This document shows positions 23,349-31,450 of a stretch of DNA of 40,464 nt, one piece after another (position 1 is the first letter of the stretch; each line of letters starts with the position of its first letter). The position numbers were made by a program, and so were the translations under genes. The notes beneath the pieces are model-generated. The model ran no database searches. It was not told the DNA's origin and saw only the letters and a list, made by a program, of their open reading frames with translations. This DNA comes from Desulfovibrio sp. (GTDB lineage Bacteria > Desulfobacterota > Desulfovibrionia > Desulfovibrionales > Desulfovibrionaceae), in the NCBI GenBank assembly GCA_017415765.1, contig JAFQED010000034.1, positions 1 through 40,464 on the forward strand. Reading direction: 5' to 3'.

Positions 23349-24692
23349 ATGCCCGCATGGACATTCCATATCCTTACCTTTGGCTGCAAGGTCAACCAGT
23401 ACGAAAGTCAGGCCCTGCGTGAAGCCTGGCAAGGGCTGGGCGGCGCAGAGTGCGCTCAGGCCGCTGATGCCGATGTCATTTGCATCAACAGTTGCGCCAT
23501 TACAGCCAGGGGTGAGCGTGATGCCCGTAATGCGGTTTTTCGTCTGCGCCGGGCAGCCCCTGCGGCCCGGATCATCCTGACCGGCTGTGCCACCCGGCTT
23601 TTTGCGGACTTTGTCCCCCGCCCCGGTGCAGCCTATGCCCTGCCAGACTGGCTTGTGCCGCAAGAGGACAAAAATCTGCTTTTGCGTGGCCCGTGGCCGG
23701 AAAGTGGCGACAGCAGCAAACAGTCTGCCTGGCCGCCCTTTAAGGTCAGCCATTTCTGGCGTGCCCGCCCCGTGCTCAAAGTGCAGGACGGCTGCGCCCA
23801 CCGTTGTACCTACTGCATCGTACCGCTCACTCGTGGCAAGCCACGCAGCCGCCCCCCTCAGGCTGTGCTGGAAGAAGCCCGCCGCCTGTTGCGGGCAGGG
23901 CATGCCGAGCTGATGCTTTCGGGCATCAACCTGCATCAATATGGCCGGGACGAGCCTTCCTATGGCGATTTTTGGGATCTGCTGGCCTTTCTGGACGCAT
24001 CTCTGGCTCCGGAATTTGCGGGCCGGGCACGTTTGCGCATCAGCTCCCTGGAGCCCTCACAACTGGATGCTCGTGGGCTTGAGGTTTTGGCGTCATGCCG
24101 TCTGCTCTGTCCACATCTGCATATCTCTCTGCAGCACGCTTCCCCGCTGGTGCTCAAGCGTATGGGGCGCGGGCACTATAGCGCAGCCATGCTGGAAAAA
24201 GCCGTTACCGCCCTTGCCCGCCACTGGCCTGTGTTTGGCCTTGGGGCAGACATCCTGACCGGCTTCCCCGGTGAGGGGGAAGAAGACATGGAGCTTTTGC
24301 TGGCACTCATCCGGCGACTGCCCCTGAGCTATGCCCACGTTTTTCCCTATTCGCGCAGACCGGGTACAGCTGCGGCCGGTTTTCCCCACCAGCTACCACA
24401 GGTTCTCAAGCAGGAACGGGCAGCGCGCCTCCGGGCTGCGGTGGCAGAACGGCAACGGGAGTTCTGGCTGTCCCAGCTTGGGCTTGAGGGGATGATGGTT
24501 GTGGCTGACCATACCGCCACGGCTGCTGAAGGGACAGTGCAGGGGACAGGCAAGGGCGTTAACCAGTATTATGTGCCGTGTCGTTTCAGTGTCCCTGCCG
24601 GGCAGCAGCTTTCGGGCATTTTGCCGGTACGTCCCTTGTGCCTTGCACCGGATGGGCTGGAAGTGACTCTTCTGTCCCGGCAGGAAGCCTGA
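23349..24692 (+). CDS. mtaB: tRNA t6A37 methylthiotransferase MtaB-like
   Basis: This 447-residue radical-SAM enzyme of the MiaB/MtaB family adds a methylthio group to t6A37 of tRNAs. The N-terminal UPF0004 domain begins FGCKVNQYES, diagnostic for MtaB, with further cysteines at NSCAI and LTGCAT binding the second cluster. The radical SAM motif is Cys149-x3-Cys153-x2-Cys156. The C-terminus carries a short TRAM-like region. The ATG at 23349 is the only start that keeps the UPF0004 domain intact; the ribosome site is weak. It is divergent from the M15 peptidase. Confidence 0.92.
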   Translation: MPAWTFHILTFGCKVNQYESQALREAWQGLGGAECAQAADADVICINSCAITARGERDARNAVFRLRRAAPAARIILTGCATRLFADFVPRPGAAYALPDWLVPQEDKNLLLRGPWPESGDSSKQSAWPPFKVSHFWRARPVLKVQDGCAHRCTYCIVPLTRGKPRSRPPQAVLEEARRLLRAGHAELMLSGINLHQYGRDEPSYGDFWDLLAFLDASLAPEFAGRARLRISSLEPSQLDARGLEVLASCRLLCPHLHISLQHASPLVLKRMGRGHYSAAMLEKAVTALARHWPVFGLGADILTGFPGEGEEDMELLLALIRRLPLSYAHVFPYSRRPGTAAAGFPHQLPQVLKQERAARLRAAVAERQREFWLSQLGLEGMMVVADHTATAAEGTVQGTGKGVNQYYVPCRFSVPAGQQLSGILPVRPLCLAPDGLEVTLLSRQEA

Positions 24693-24721
24693 CAGACAGG
24701 ACTGTCCCTCAACCGCAATGC

Positions 24722-24751
24722 TTGAATCTGTCGTGCCCCAGGTGTTATACT
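24722..24751 (+). promoter_or_regulatory. Promoter of the HD-domain operon
   Basis: TTGAAT (24722-24727) and TATACT (24746-24751) are 18 nt apart. The start would lie about 20 nt before the ATG at 24780, just ahead of the AAGGA ribosome site. Confidence 0.6.
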
Positions 24752-24779
24752 GTGCCAACACTCCAAGCAAGGACACGTT

Positions 24780-26018
24780 ATGCCCATCATCCGTAAAGGT
24801 CTCCTGCAGCTGACATTTTCTGGCGCGTATCTTTTGCGCTGGAACGATAAACTCCGCCCCACGGAATTGCTTGAAATAGACAAGCAGGCCCACAAGATGC
24901 TGCTGGCCTGTGTGCTCTGGCACGAAAATTCGCGCGATCTGTCCGACGAAGCCCGGCTGGCCCTTGGCCGTGATATTATCGAAGGAGGGCTGTTCGATTA
25001 CTTTTATCGCCTGATCATCACGGACATCAAGCCGCCTGTTTTCTATAAAATCAAGGAAAATCCCGACCACTACCGCCAGCTTACCGAATATGTACTGGAC
25101 AGACTGGAGCCGGTACTCCAGCCCTTGGGCGACTTTTGGCAACGGATGCGCCACTGGCATCTGAATGGTGACGAAAACGAACTGTCCCGCCGCATCCTTA
25201 CGGCAGCGCATTTGTACGCTTCGCAATGGGAGTTCAAGGTCATCAAACCGCTGAACAGTTTTGATGACGAAATGGAAGGCATAGGGCAATCCTTTGTGGA
25301 CAGGCTTGCCGGCTTCTCTGACCTTGCGGGGATGCAGGCCATCCTGACTGAAAGCTCTGCCCTGGCCCGGCTGGCAAACCTGTGCGGGCAACTGCGCTTC
25401 CAAATCCGCTGGACGCAGGCCCCGCGTATTCCGGCAACCTCGGTGCTGGGGCATATGTTCATCGTGGCGGCTTTTTCCTACTTTTTCAGCCTGTCGGTCA
25501 GAGCTTGCACGGCCCGCGCCAACAACAACTTTTTCTGCGGGCTGTTTCACGATTTACCCGAACTGCTGACCCGCGATATTATTTCCCCGGTCAAGCAGTC
25601 GGTGGACAGTCTGCCCGCCATCATCAAAAACTATGAGGAAGCCGAGCTGGAACGGCGCATCTTTAGTCCCTTGCGGCAGGAGGGCTTTGCCCCTCTGGTG
25701 GAGCGCATCTCCTACTATCTGGGACTTGAGGTGGGTTCCGAATTCAAGGAATGTCGCCGCGAGGGGGGCAAGGTGCTGGCTGTGGACGGTTTTGATGCCC
25801 TGCAGCAAAGCTGCAATGCCGATGCCCTTGACCCCAAGGACGGCCAGATGCTCAAGGTGTGCGACTGGCTGGCCGCCTTTTTGGAGGCGCACAGCTCTAT
25901 CCGCAACGGGGTCTCCTCGCCCCACTTGCTGGAAGCCCGCGCCCGGCTCAAGGCCCGCCTGTGCGAAAGCCCGCTGGAATGTCTGAAGCTGGAAGCCCTG
26001 TTGGCAGATTTTGACTGA
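24780..26018 (+). CDS. HD-domain protein
   Basis: This 412-residue, apparently cytoplasmic protein has an HD-type metal site in its centre. A His lies in SVLGHMF near residue 225, the His-Asp pair in GLFHDLPEL at 257-258, and a later Asp in TRDIISP. The arrangement resembles the YfbR-like 5'-nucleotidase and related HD phosphohydrolases, but the ~200-residue N-terminal region (KLRPTELLEIDKQAHKMLLA) and the C-terminal part are not those of YfbR. Activity is probably phosphohydrolase; the substrate is unknown. AAGGA lies 7 nt before the ATG. It is followed closely by an exported unknown, likely in one operon. Confidence 0.82.
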   Translation: MPIIRKGLLQLTFSGAYLLRWNDKLRPTELLEIDKQAHKMLLACVLWHENSRDLSDEARLALGRDIIEGGLFDYFYRLIITDIKPPVFYKIKENPDHYRQLTEYVLDRLEPVLQPLGDFWQRMRHWHLNGDENELSRRILTAAHLYASQWEFKVIKPLNSFDDEMEGIGQSFVDRLAGFSDLAGMQAILTESSALARLANLCGQLRFQIRWTQAPRIPATSVLGHMFIVAAFSYFFSLSVRACTARANNNFFCGLFHDLPELLTRDIISPVKQSVDSLPAIIKNYEEAELERRIFSPLRQEGFAPLVERISYYLGLEVGSEFKECRREGGKVLAVDGFDALQQSCNADALDPKDGQMLKVCDWLAAFLEAHSSIRNGVSSPHLLEARARLKARLCESPLECLKLEALLADFD

Positions 26019-26025
26019 GCCCACC

Positions 26026-26814
26026 ATGTTTATATTACCTCAAATATACCTTTCCTTCTCAGGCAAGGGCCGCCCCCTGTGGGACAGGCTGGTGCCGGTA
26101 TTCTGCTGTGTGCTGCTGTTGAGCCTTTATCTGCCATCTCCCGTGTTGGCAGCTCCCAGCCAGCCCTATGCAAGCAAAAAAATGGCCCATTACGCACGGG
26201 ACATGGAATTTTATTATCTGGAACAACGGCCAGAAGTCCTGCCGGGGATGTTGCGGGCCTTTGAGCGGGAAGGCGGCCTTGCCAAGGCAGAAAACCGCCT
26301 GATGCTGGCGGCTTTTTATGCAGAGCTGGTACAGCGGCAGCCTGCCCTGTTTGACAGTCTGCTGACGGCACAGCCACCACTGGGACGGCAGGGGCGGCAT
26401 GTGCTGGCCTGGACAGCGCACCTGGCCCAACTGCCGGATGCAGACAGGCGTATCCTCGGGCTGCTGGACAGGCAGGATGACGCCCTGATCCGTCAGCTTG
26501 AGCGTAGCCCTCGGCGCATCAGCCAGTGGGACATCTGGGCAGAACCGGCAGTACAGCAACTGTACTGGGGAGCCTTTATGGCCAGCGGAAACATGGCCTG
26601 GCTGGATACGCTGATCATGGCAGCCCTGCGCTATGGCCCGCTTCAGGCCGCTGGCCGTCAGAAGGAAGCGGCCTTTGCCATCAGCGCGGCTGTGGCGGCC
26701 TCTCTGTATGAGCTGGCACCACGCCATGCGCGTATCCGCCAACGGCTGGAAGCCCTGCTCCCCACCGTGCAGGAGCAGGAAGCCGAGGTCATTCGTACCA
26801 TCTTGCGACGTTGA
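26026..26814 (+). CDS. Exported protein of unknown function
   Basis: I do not recognise this 262-residue protein. It has an N-terminal signal peptide or anchor (LVPVFCCVLLLSLYLPSPVLAA, seen in parts, about residues 20-43) and an otherwise helical, soluble sequence without cysteine motifs. The ATG at 26026 lies 7 nt after the HD gene stop; a TTG at 26011 is an alternative that overlaps it. The helical repeat-like texture (AFEREGGLAKAENRLMLAAF, AYAELVQRQ) suggests a TPR- or scaffold-like periplasmic protein. It is probably co-transcribed with the HD gene. Confidence 0.7.
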   Translation: MFILPQIYLSFSGKGRPLWDRLVPVFCCVLLLSLYLPSPVLAAPSQPYASKKMAHYARDMEFYYLEQRPEVLPGMLRAFEREGGLAKAENRLMLAAFYAELVQRQPALFDSLLTAQPPLGRQGRHVLAWTAHLAQLPDADRRILGLLDRQDDALIRQLERSPRRISQWDIWAEPAVQQLYWGAFMASGNMAWLDTLIMAALRYGPLQAAGRQKEAAFAISAAVAASLYELAPRHARIRQRLEALLPTVQEQEAEVIRTILRR

Positions 26815-26827
26815 GCAGGGGTAACGG

Positions 26828-26846
26828 CCTGAGGCCGAGCCTCAGG
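26828..26846. terminator. Hairpin between convergent genes (possible terminator)
   Basis: CCTGAGGC-CGA-GCCTCAGG is a perfect 8-bp stem without a T-run. It lies between the exported unknown and fliM and includes the fliM stop codon. Confidence 0.45.
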
Positions 26847-27822
26847 TATATTGTGGCTCATTTTCCTTGATTATCTGGAAGGACTTCATGGCCTTAACCG
26901 TTCCGGCAATGCCCTGATACTTGCTCACTCCGGCAACGGTACAGGTGAGCAGGTCTTCCACATCGGTGTCCAGCACCAGTACATCGCCTACCTGCATCCG
27001 CAAAAGCTGATTGCCTGTGATGGTGGTGTTGCCAAAATGCACCTTCAGCTCCACTGGGGTTTCCAGCAGGCGTTCTTTCAGGCGCGCTACCCAGGCATGA
27101 TCCACTTCAAGGCGTTCTGTCTGGAAGCTGGCGTGCAGCTTGGAGCGGATGGGTTCAATGGTGGCATAGGGCAGACAGATGATCATGGAACCCAGCGAGG
27201 TGTCCAGCTCCACTTCAAAGGTGATCACCACAACCACATCACTGGGCGGCACGATGGCGGCAAACTGCGGGTTTATTTCGCTGCGTACCAGTTCCAGCTT
27301 TACGTCATGCACCGGTCGCCAGGAGTCTTCCATATTGTCCAAGGCCAGCTTGACAACTTTGTCCACCACGGCCTGTTCAATACGGGTAAATTCGCGCCCT
27401 TCGATTTTGGGCTGTGAACCCGCGCCACCAAAAACATTTTCGACCAGCGCAAAAACCAGACGGGAATCCACCACCATGATGGCATTGCCCCGCAGGGGAT
27501 CCATCTTGAAAATGTTAATGGAGGTGGGTACCGGCAGCGAACGCATGAATTCGCCAAACTTGGTCATGTCGATGGAGATGGGGTTCAGCTCCACCCGTTT
27601 GCGGATCGCGTTGGAAAGGGCATTGGTGCAGAGGCGCGCAAAACGGTCATTGACGATTTCCAGCACCGGCATACGCCCACGGATGATGCGATCCTGATTG
27701 GCAAGGTCAAAGCTGACAATGCCGGAGTCATCTTCGGGGATGTCACTCTCGCTTTCTATTTCGCCGCCGGAAAGCCCACGCAAGAGGGCATCCACTTCAT
27801 CCTGGGCCAAAACCTTGTTCAT
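26842..27822 (-). CDS. fliM: Flagellar motor switch protein FliM
   Basis: This 326-residue protein is the C-ring switch component that binds CheY-P. The N-terminal CheY-binding peptide is present (LAQDEVDALLRG, residues 5-16). The CheC-like middle domain contains RFARLCTNALSNAIRKRVE, MDPLRGNAIMVVD and NVFGGAG, and the C-terminal domain is SpoA/FliN-like (GNTTITGNQLLRMQVGDVL). GAGG lies 6 nt before the ATG. Unlike in many genomes it stands alone without fliN or fliG, with its own sigma54-like promoter. Confidence 0.96.
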   Translation of the reverse strand: MNKVLAQDEVDALLRGLSGGEIESESDIPEDDSGIVSFDLANQDRIIRGRMPVLEIVNDRFARLCTNALSNAIRKRVELNPISIDMTKFGEFMRSLPVPTSINIFKMDPLRGNAIMVVDSRLVFALVENVFGGAGSQPKIEGREFTRIEQAVVDKVVKLALDNMEDSWRPVHDVKLELVRSEINPQFAAIVPPSDVVVVITFEVELDTSLGSMIICLPYATIEPIRSKLHASFQTERLEVDHAWVARLKERLLETPVELKVHFGNTTITGNQLLRMQVGDVLVLDTDVEDLLTCTVAGVSKYQGIAGTVKAMKSFQIIKENEPQYT

Positions 27823-27885
27823 GCCGACCTCGAACTTCTGCCTACTGTCCTGCCATTGCGGCAGATTTGACGTTGGGAATCAAGA

Positions 27886-27901
27886 TGCAAGAAAAAGACC
27901 A
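27886..27901 (-). promoter_or_regulatory. Candidate sigma54 promoter for fliM
   Basis: On the minus strand the sequence reads TGGTCTTTTTCTTGCA. GG and TTGCA stand at the exact -24/-12 spacing of the RpoN consensus, although TGGC is TGGT. The -12 element is 64 nt from the fliM ATG. It parallels the better match upstream of flgF. Confidence 0.6.
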
Positions 27902-28051
27902 AGTTGACAAGAGGCCAGGCACGACAGGCTTTTTCGGTTGGGAGCAAGCGGGGCAGTCCACAGTTTTTACCTTTTGGAGAGGAATAGCCCTGCTGGCCGA
28001 CAAAAGCATGACGCTCTTGCCTTTACCGCCGCCTTGGGGCAGGGTGGCCTC

Positions 28052-29701
28052 ATGAAGTTAGAGCTTGTTGCGGCTGGAGCCGCCCCTCTGGAGACAGAGG
28101 CCGTCAGCGGCGAGGTCTTGTCCCGCGCCATCTGGCTTTCCGGCAAGGTGCGCCCCTTGCCCCTGTGCAGTGGGCTTGGGCGTTGCGGGCGTTGCCGTGT
28201 GCGCTGGCTACAGCCAGCCGATGCTGTTTTGTCAGAGTCCACGCCGATCCCCCCACCAGCCCCGTTGCCCGCCGAGGAGGCTGTCTTCAGCCAGGAGGAA
28301 CTGGCGGCGGGCTGGCGTCTGGCCTGTCGGCATACAGTGCCTGCAGGTGCGGGCTTGCTGCGCTTGGAAATGCCAGAAGAAAATTTTTTGCCCCCGGTTG
28401 CAGTGTCGGCAGCTTTACCGGAGATGCAGACGGTATCTGCGGATATACTTGGGAACGTATCTGGGGACTGCGTATCCTCGCGTCCCAACATTGCCCTGGC
28501 GGTGGATCTCGGTACCACTTCCCTGTACTGGCAGGCTGTGGACACGGCCTCAGGGCAGGAGGTGGCCGGGGGGCATTTTCTCAATCCCCAGGCCGGGGCC
28601 GGGGCTGATGTCATCTCCCGGCTTGCCGTGGCGCGGAAAGCCGAAGGGCTGAGCAGGCTGGCCCAGCTGGTACGCACTAGCCTGGCCGGGCTGTGCCGCG
28701 CAACCGGGGCCGGCTTCATTTGCCTTGCGGCCAATCCCGCCATGACCGCCATTTTTTTGGAAGAGGATGTAGAGGGCCTGTGTGCAGCCCCTTACCGACT
28801 ACCGTGCAAAGGGCACGAGACGTACCATCTGCCGGGTCTGCCGCCGCTCTATCTGCCCCCCTTGCCAGCCCCCTTTGTAGGGGGGGACATCAGTGCCGGG
28901 CTGGCTGCCCTGCTGGCAGCCGACACCCCGCGCCCTTTTGTGCTGGCGGATCTCGGCACCAACGGTGAACTTGCCCTTGTGGATGCGTCCGGGCAGTGCT
29001 TTTTGACCAGTGTGCCCCTTGGCCCGGCACTGGAAGGCATTGGCCCTGCCTGTGGACAACTGGCCGGGCCTGATGTACTGACACGCTTCAGCCTTGGGGC
29101 ACAGGGGCTTGTGGGCCATTCGCCGGATGGGAGCGATGCCCCTGCCAGAGGTATCAGTGCCACGGGCTACCTTTCCCTGCTGGCCATTTTGCGGCAAACA
29201 GGCTTGCTGGATAGCAGCGGACTGTTCCTGTCGTCCGAGGCTGTGGCCGCCACGGCCATGCCCCTCAGCCGTAAGATAGGGCGGCATTTTCGGACAGGAC
29301 ACGGGCAGCCCTGTCTGGATTTGCCGCGTGGGCAATGGCTGAGCGGCGCGGATGTGGAAGAGTTGCTCAAGGTTAAGGCGGCCTTTGCCCTGGCCCTGGA
29401 TACCCTTTTGGCCGAGGCGCAGCTTTCCCCCCGCGATGTGGCCTGTCTTTGCCTTGGCGGGGCCTTGGGCGAGCATCTCCAGCCCGGCGTACTGGAGGAG
29501 CTGGGCTTTGTGCCGCTTGGTCTGGGCCGCCGGATACGGGCCGTGGGCAACAGCTCTCTTGCAGGTGCGGCCCTGCTGGCCCGTGATACCGCCTGGCGGG
29601 AGCGTCTTGCCGCCCTTTGTGCCGAAGCCCGCTTGCTGCCCCTGGTCGATAAGCCTGATTTTCACAGTGCGTATATGCGTCACATGCGTTTTGGAGTTTG
29701 A
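28052..29701 (+). CDS. ASKHA-domain ferredoxin ATPase (RACo-like)
   Basis: This 549-residue protein joins an N-terminal [2Fe-2S] ferredoxin domain to an ASKHA ATPase of the DUF4445/RACo type. Cluster ligands are Cys39, Cys45, Cys48 (CSGLGRCGRC) and Cys92. ATPase motifs are AVDLGTTSLYWQAVD near 150, FVLADLGTNGELALVD near 300, and CLGGALGEH near the C-terminus. Known relatives use ATP to reduce and reactivate corrinoid proteins, typically methyltransferases. No corrinoid methyltransferase gene is adjacent; an Rsm22-like gene follows without a gap. The linker between the domains is longer and more Pro/Val-rich than in RACo. Confidence 0.85.
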   Translation: MKLELVAAGAAPLETEAVSGEVLSRAIWLSGKVRPLPLCSGLGRCGRCRVRWLQPADAVLSESTPIPPPAPLPAEEAVFSQEELAAGWRLACRHTVPAGAGLLRLEMPEENFLPPVAVSAALPEMQTVSADILGNVSGDCVSSRPNIALAVDLGTTSLYWQAVDTASGQEVAGGHFLNPQAGAGADVISRLAVARKAEGLSRLAQLVRTSLAGLCRATGAGFICLAANPAMTAIFLEEDVEGLCAAPYRLPCKGHETYHLPGLPPLYLPPLPAPFVGGDISAGLAALLAADTPRPFVLADLGTNGELALVDASGQCFLTSVPLGPALEGIGPACGQLAGPDVLTRFSLGAQGLVGHSPDGSDAPARGISATGYLSLLAILRQTGLLDSSGLFLSSEAVAATAMPLSRKIGRHFRTGHGQPCLDLPRGQWLSGADVEELLKVKAAFALALDTLLAEAQLSPRDVACLCLGGALGEHLQPGVLEELGFVPLGLGRRIRAVGNSSLAGAALLARDTAWRERLAALCAEARLLPLVDKPDFHSAYMRHMRFGV

Positions 29702-31255
29702 ATGTCCACGTTTTCTCCCCGTCAACAGGATAGGGCCTCCAACAAAAAACAGTCCAGAAAGAGCGAGGCCGGGCAGCAGCCGTGGGCAGGCCAGCGAGGC
29801 CAGAACCGCCAAAGCGGACAGGCCGATCAGGCCGGGGAGGGCGGGGGACGCCCCGCGACTGTCAAGGCTCCGGCCCATGTGGGCAGGGGCAATCAAGACA
29901 AGCGGGACAAGCGAACGAACGGTTCAGGGCAAAGGGGGCATACTTCGGACGCTCTCCAGGACCGAGGGGAAGGCAGATGCCTGTGGCCCACACCCGAACC
30001 GCTTTTCAGCCCTCTCCCGCCGGATCTGCTTCAGGCTCTGCATCGTCTGCCGGAGGTACTGGCCGAAGTCTGGCCGCTCAATACAGCACATCGCCGTTCC
30101 CTGCCCGGAGATGTGGCCACGCTTTCCCGTCTGCTGACAGTGGAGCGGCGGGAGCTGCACAGGCCCTATTGGGCTACCCCGGCCAGTGTCAGTGCCTATC
30201 TCTACTATTTTTTGCCCTGGAATCTGATCCGGCTGGGACGATTGCTGGCACGTTTGCCACTGCCTGACCCACGGGCGGTGGCCCCCAAAGGAGGAGCGGC
30301 CCTCTTCATGGATGTTGGTTCCGGCCCGCTGAGCCTGCCCCTGGCCCTGTGGCTGGCCCGACCAGAATGGCGGACAATCCCGGTGCGTGTGCTGGCTCTG
30401 GACAGTGCCGCCCGTCCGCCGGAGCTGGGACGGGCCATCATGGAAGGGCTGTCCCGGCGTATGGGCTGGCCTGCCTGGACAGTCCGCACTGTATGTGGCC
30501 CGCTGGAAAGCCTGCCCAGACAGGCCGCCCCTCTGCTCAGGCATGACGCGGTCTGGCTGGTAAGCGCAGCCAATGTGCTTAATGAGTTACGCCCTTCCCG
30601 CCGGGCAGGAGAAGCTGGCAGCTACGACGAGGAGCACGAGGAAAACGGGGGCGAGCGCAGCGGCAGCAGCGCACGACTGGAATCCGTGTTGGATGCTCTG
30701 GCCCCACTGCTCTTCAGCGGCGTGGCAGCGGCAGAAAAACCATCTCTGGCTGCCGCACCGGCCCTGCTCTTTGTGGAACCGGGGACTCGACTGGGGGGAA
30801 CAACCATCATGCGGCTGCGCGAACTGGCAGTGGAAGGCGGATTGACACCCGCAAGTCCCTGTCCACATGCTGGCCCCTGTCCCCTGCTGGAAGGGCAGGG
30901 CGGGCGTACCTGGTGTCATTTCACCTTTGACAGCAACGGGGCACCGGCGTGGCTCAGAAGGCTTTCGGAAGAGGCGGGTCTGGCCAAGACAGGGCTTTCA
31001 CTCAGCCCCCTGCTGCTACAGGCTGCGGGGCAGGAGGTGGATAAACAAACTGCCCGTGTCATCTCTGCCCCCTTTTTCGTGCCGGGGCTGCGCGGGCGTG
31101 GACGGTACGCCTGTACAGCACAGGGGTTGGCCCTGCTGGAAGACGCAGAAAACCTGCCGTCGGGTGCGAGTTTGCCCTTGCCACTGCCCGCAAGCGGGCG
31201 GCGCGATACCAAAAGCCGTGCCCTGATCATCTCTGCGCCGCGCAAAGGCGCGTGA
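29702..31255 (+). CDS. Rsm22-like small-subunit methyltransferase homologue
   Basis: This 517-residue protein has a disordered Gln/Arg/Gly-rich N-terminus (1-95), a class I SAM-dependent methyltransferase core (LFMDVGSGPLSLPLALWL) and the Rsm22 four-cysteine signature SPCPHAGPCPL...WCHF. Eukaryotic Rsm22/METTL17 acts on mitochondrial small-subunit assembly and may bind an iron-sulfur cluster through these cysteines. The bacterial role is less clear but is probably ribosome-related. Its ATG directly follows the ASKHA stop (TGA then ATG), so they form one operon. The disordered N-terminus is unusual. Confidence 0.85.
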   Translation: MSTFSPRQQDRASNKKQSRKSEAGQQPWAGQRGQNRQSGQADQAGEGGGRPATVKAPAHVGRGNQDKRDKRTNGSGQRGHTSDALQDRGEGRCLWPTPEPLFSPLPPDLLQALHRLPEVLAEVWPLNTAHRRSLPGDVATLSRLLTVERRELHRPYWATPASVSAYLYYFLPWNLIRLGRLLARLPLPDPRAVAPKGGAALFMDVGSGPLSLPLALWLARPEWRTIPVRVLALDSAARPPELGRAIMEGLSRRMGWPAWTVRTVCGPLESLPRQAAPLLRHDAVWLVSAANVLNELRPSRRAGEAGSYDEEHEENGGERSGSSARLESVLDALAPLLFSGVAAAEKPSLAAAPALLFVEPGTRLGGTTIMRLRELAVEGGLTPASPCPHAGPCPLLEGQGGRTWCHFTFDSNGAPAWLRRLSEEAGLAKTGLSLSPLLLQAAGQEVDKQTARVISAPFFVPGLRGRGRYACTAQGLALLEDAENLPSGASLPLPLPASGRRDTKSRALIISAPRKGA

Positions 31256-31290
31256 GTGCTGCCCCAGCCTGCTTTTTGAAAAATCCTGTA

Positions 31291-31330
31291 GAAAGTTTTG
31301 CGAAGAAAGGGCTATTATTTCAATATATTG
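31291..31330 (+). promoter_or_regulatory. NrdR-box-like palindrome upstream of nrdJ
   Basis: CAATATATTG at 31321-31330 is a perfect palindrome that fits the core of the NrdR box (CWATATATWG). A degenerate second site, GAAAGTTTTG, lies at 31291-31300, exactly 30 bp upstream; paired NrdR boxes about three helical turns apart are normal. It would let NrdR repress nrdJ when dATP is plentiful. The second site is weak. Confidence 0.6.
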
Positions 31331-31402
31331 TCCGAGAAATCTGGCTGTGCGAGGCCTTTTTTTTTCAGCCGGGGCAGCGTATAGTACGCCGCTTGCTGGC
31401 CC

Positions 31403-31424
31403 GGCCCCGTTTGTGGGGCCTTTT
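31403..31424 (+). promoter_or_regulatory. Leader hairpin before nrdJ (terminator-like)
   Basis: GGCCCC-GTTTGT-GGGGCC followed by TTTT lies 27 nt upstream of nrdJ. Any nrdJ promoter must be further upstream, so the hairpin lies in the nrdJ leader. It could stop read-through from the upstream operon or act as an attenuator. Confidence 0.55.
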
Positions 31425-31450
31425 CACCCTTAGCCAAGGTTTGCATCCCG

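Noticed and set aside
27904..27909. TTGACA upstream of the ASKHA gene as a sigma70 -35 box
   Set aside because: No acceptable -10 lies 16-18 nt downstream.
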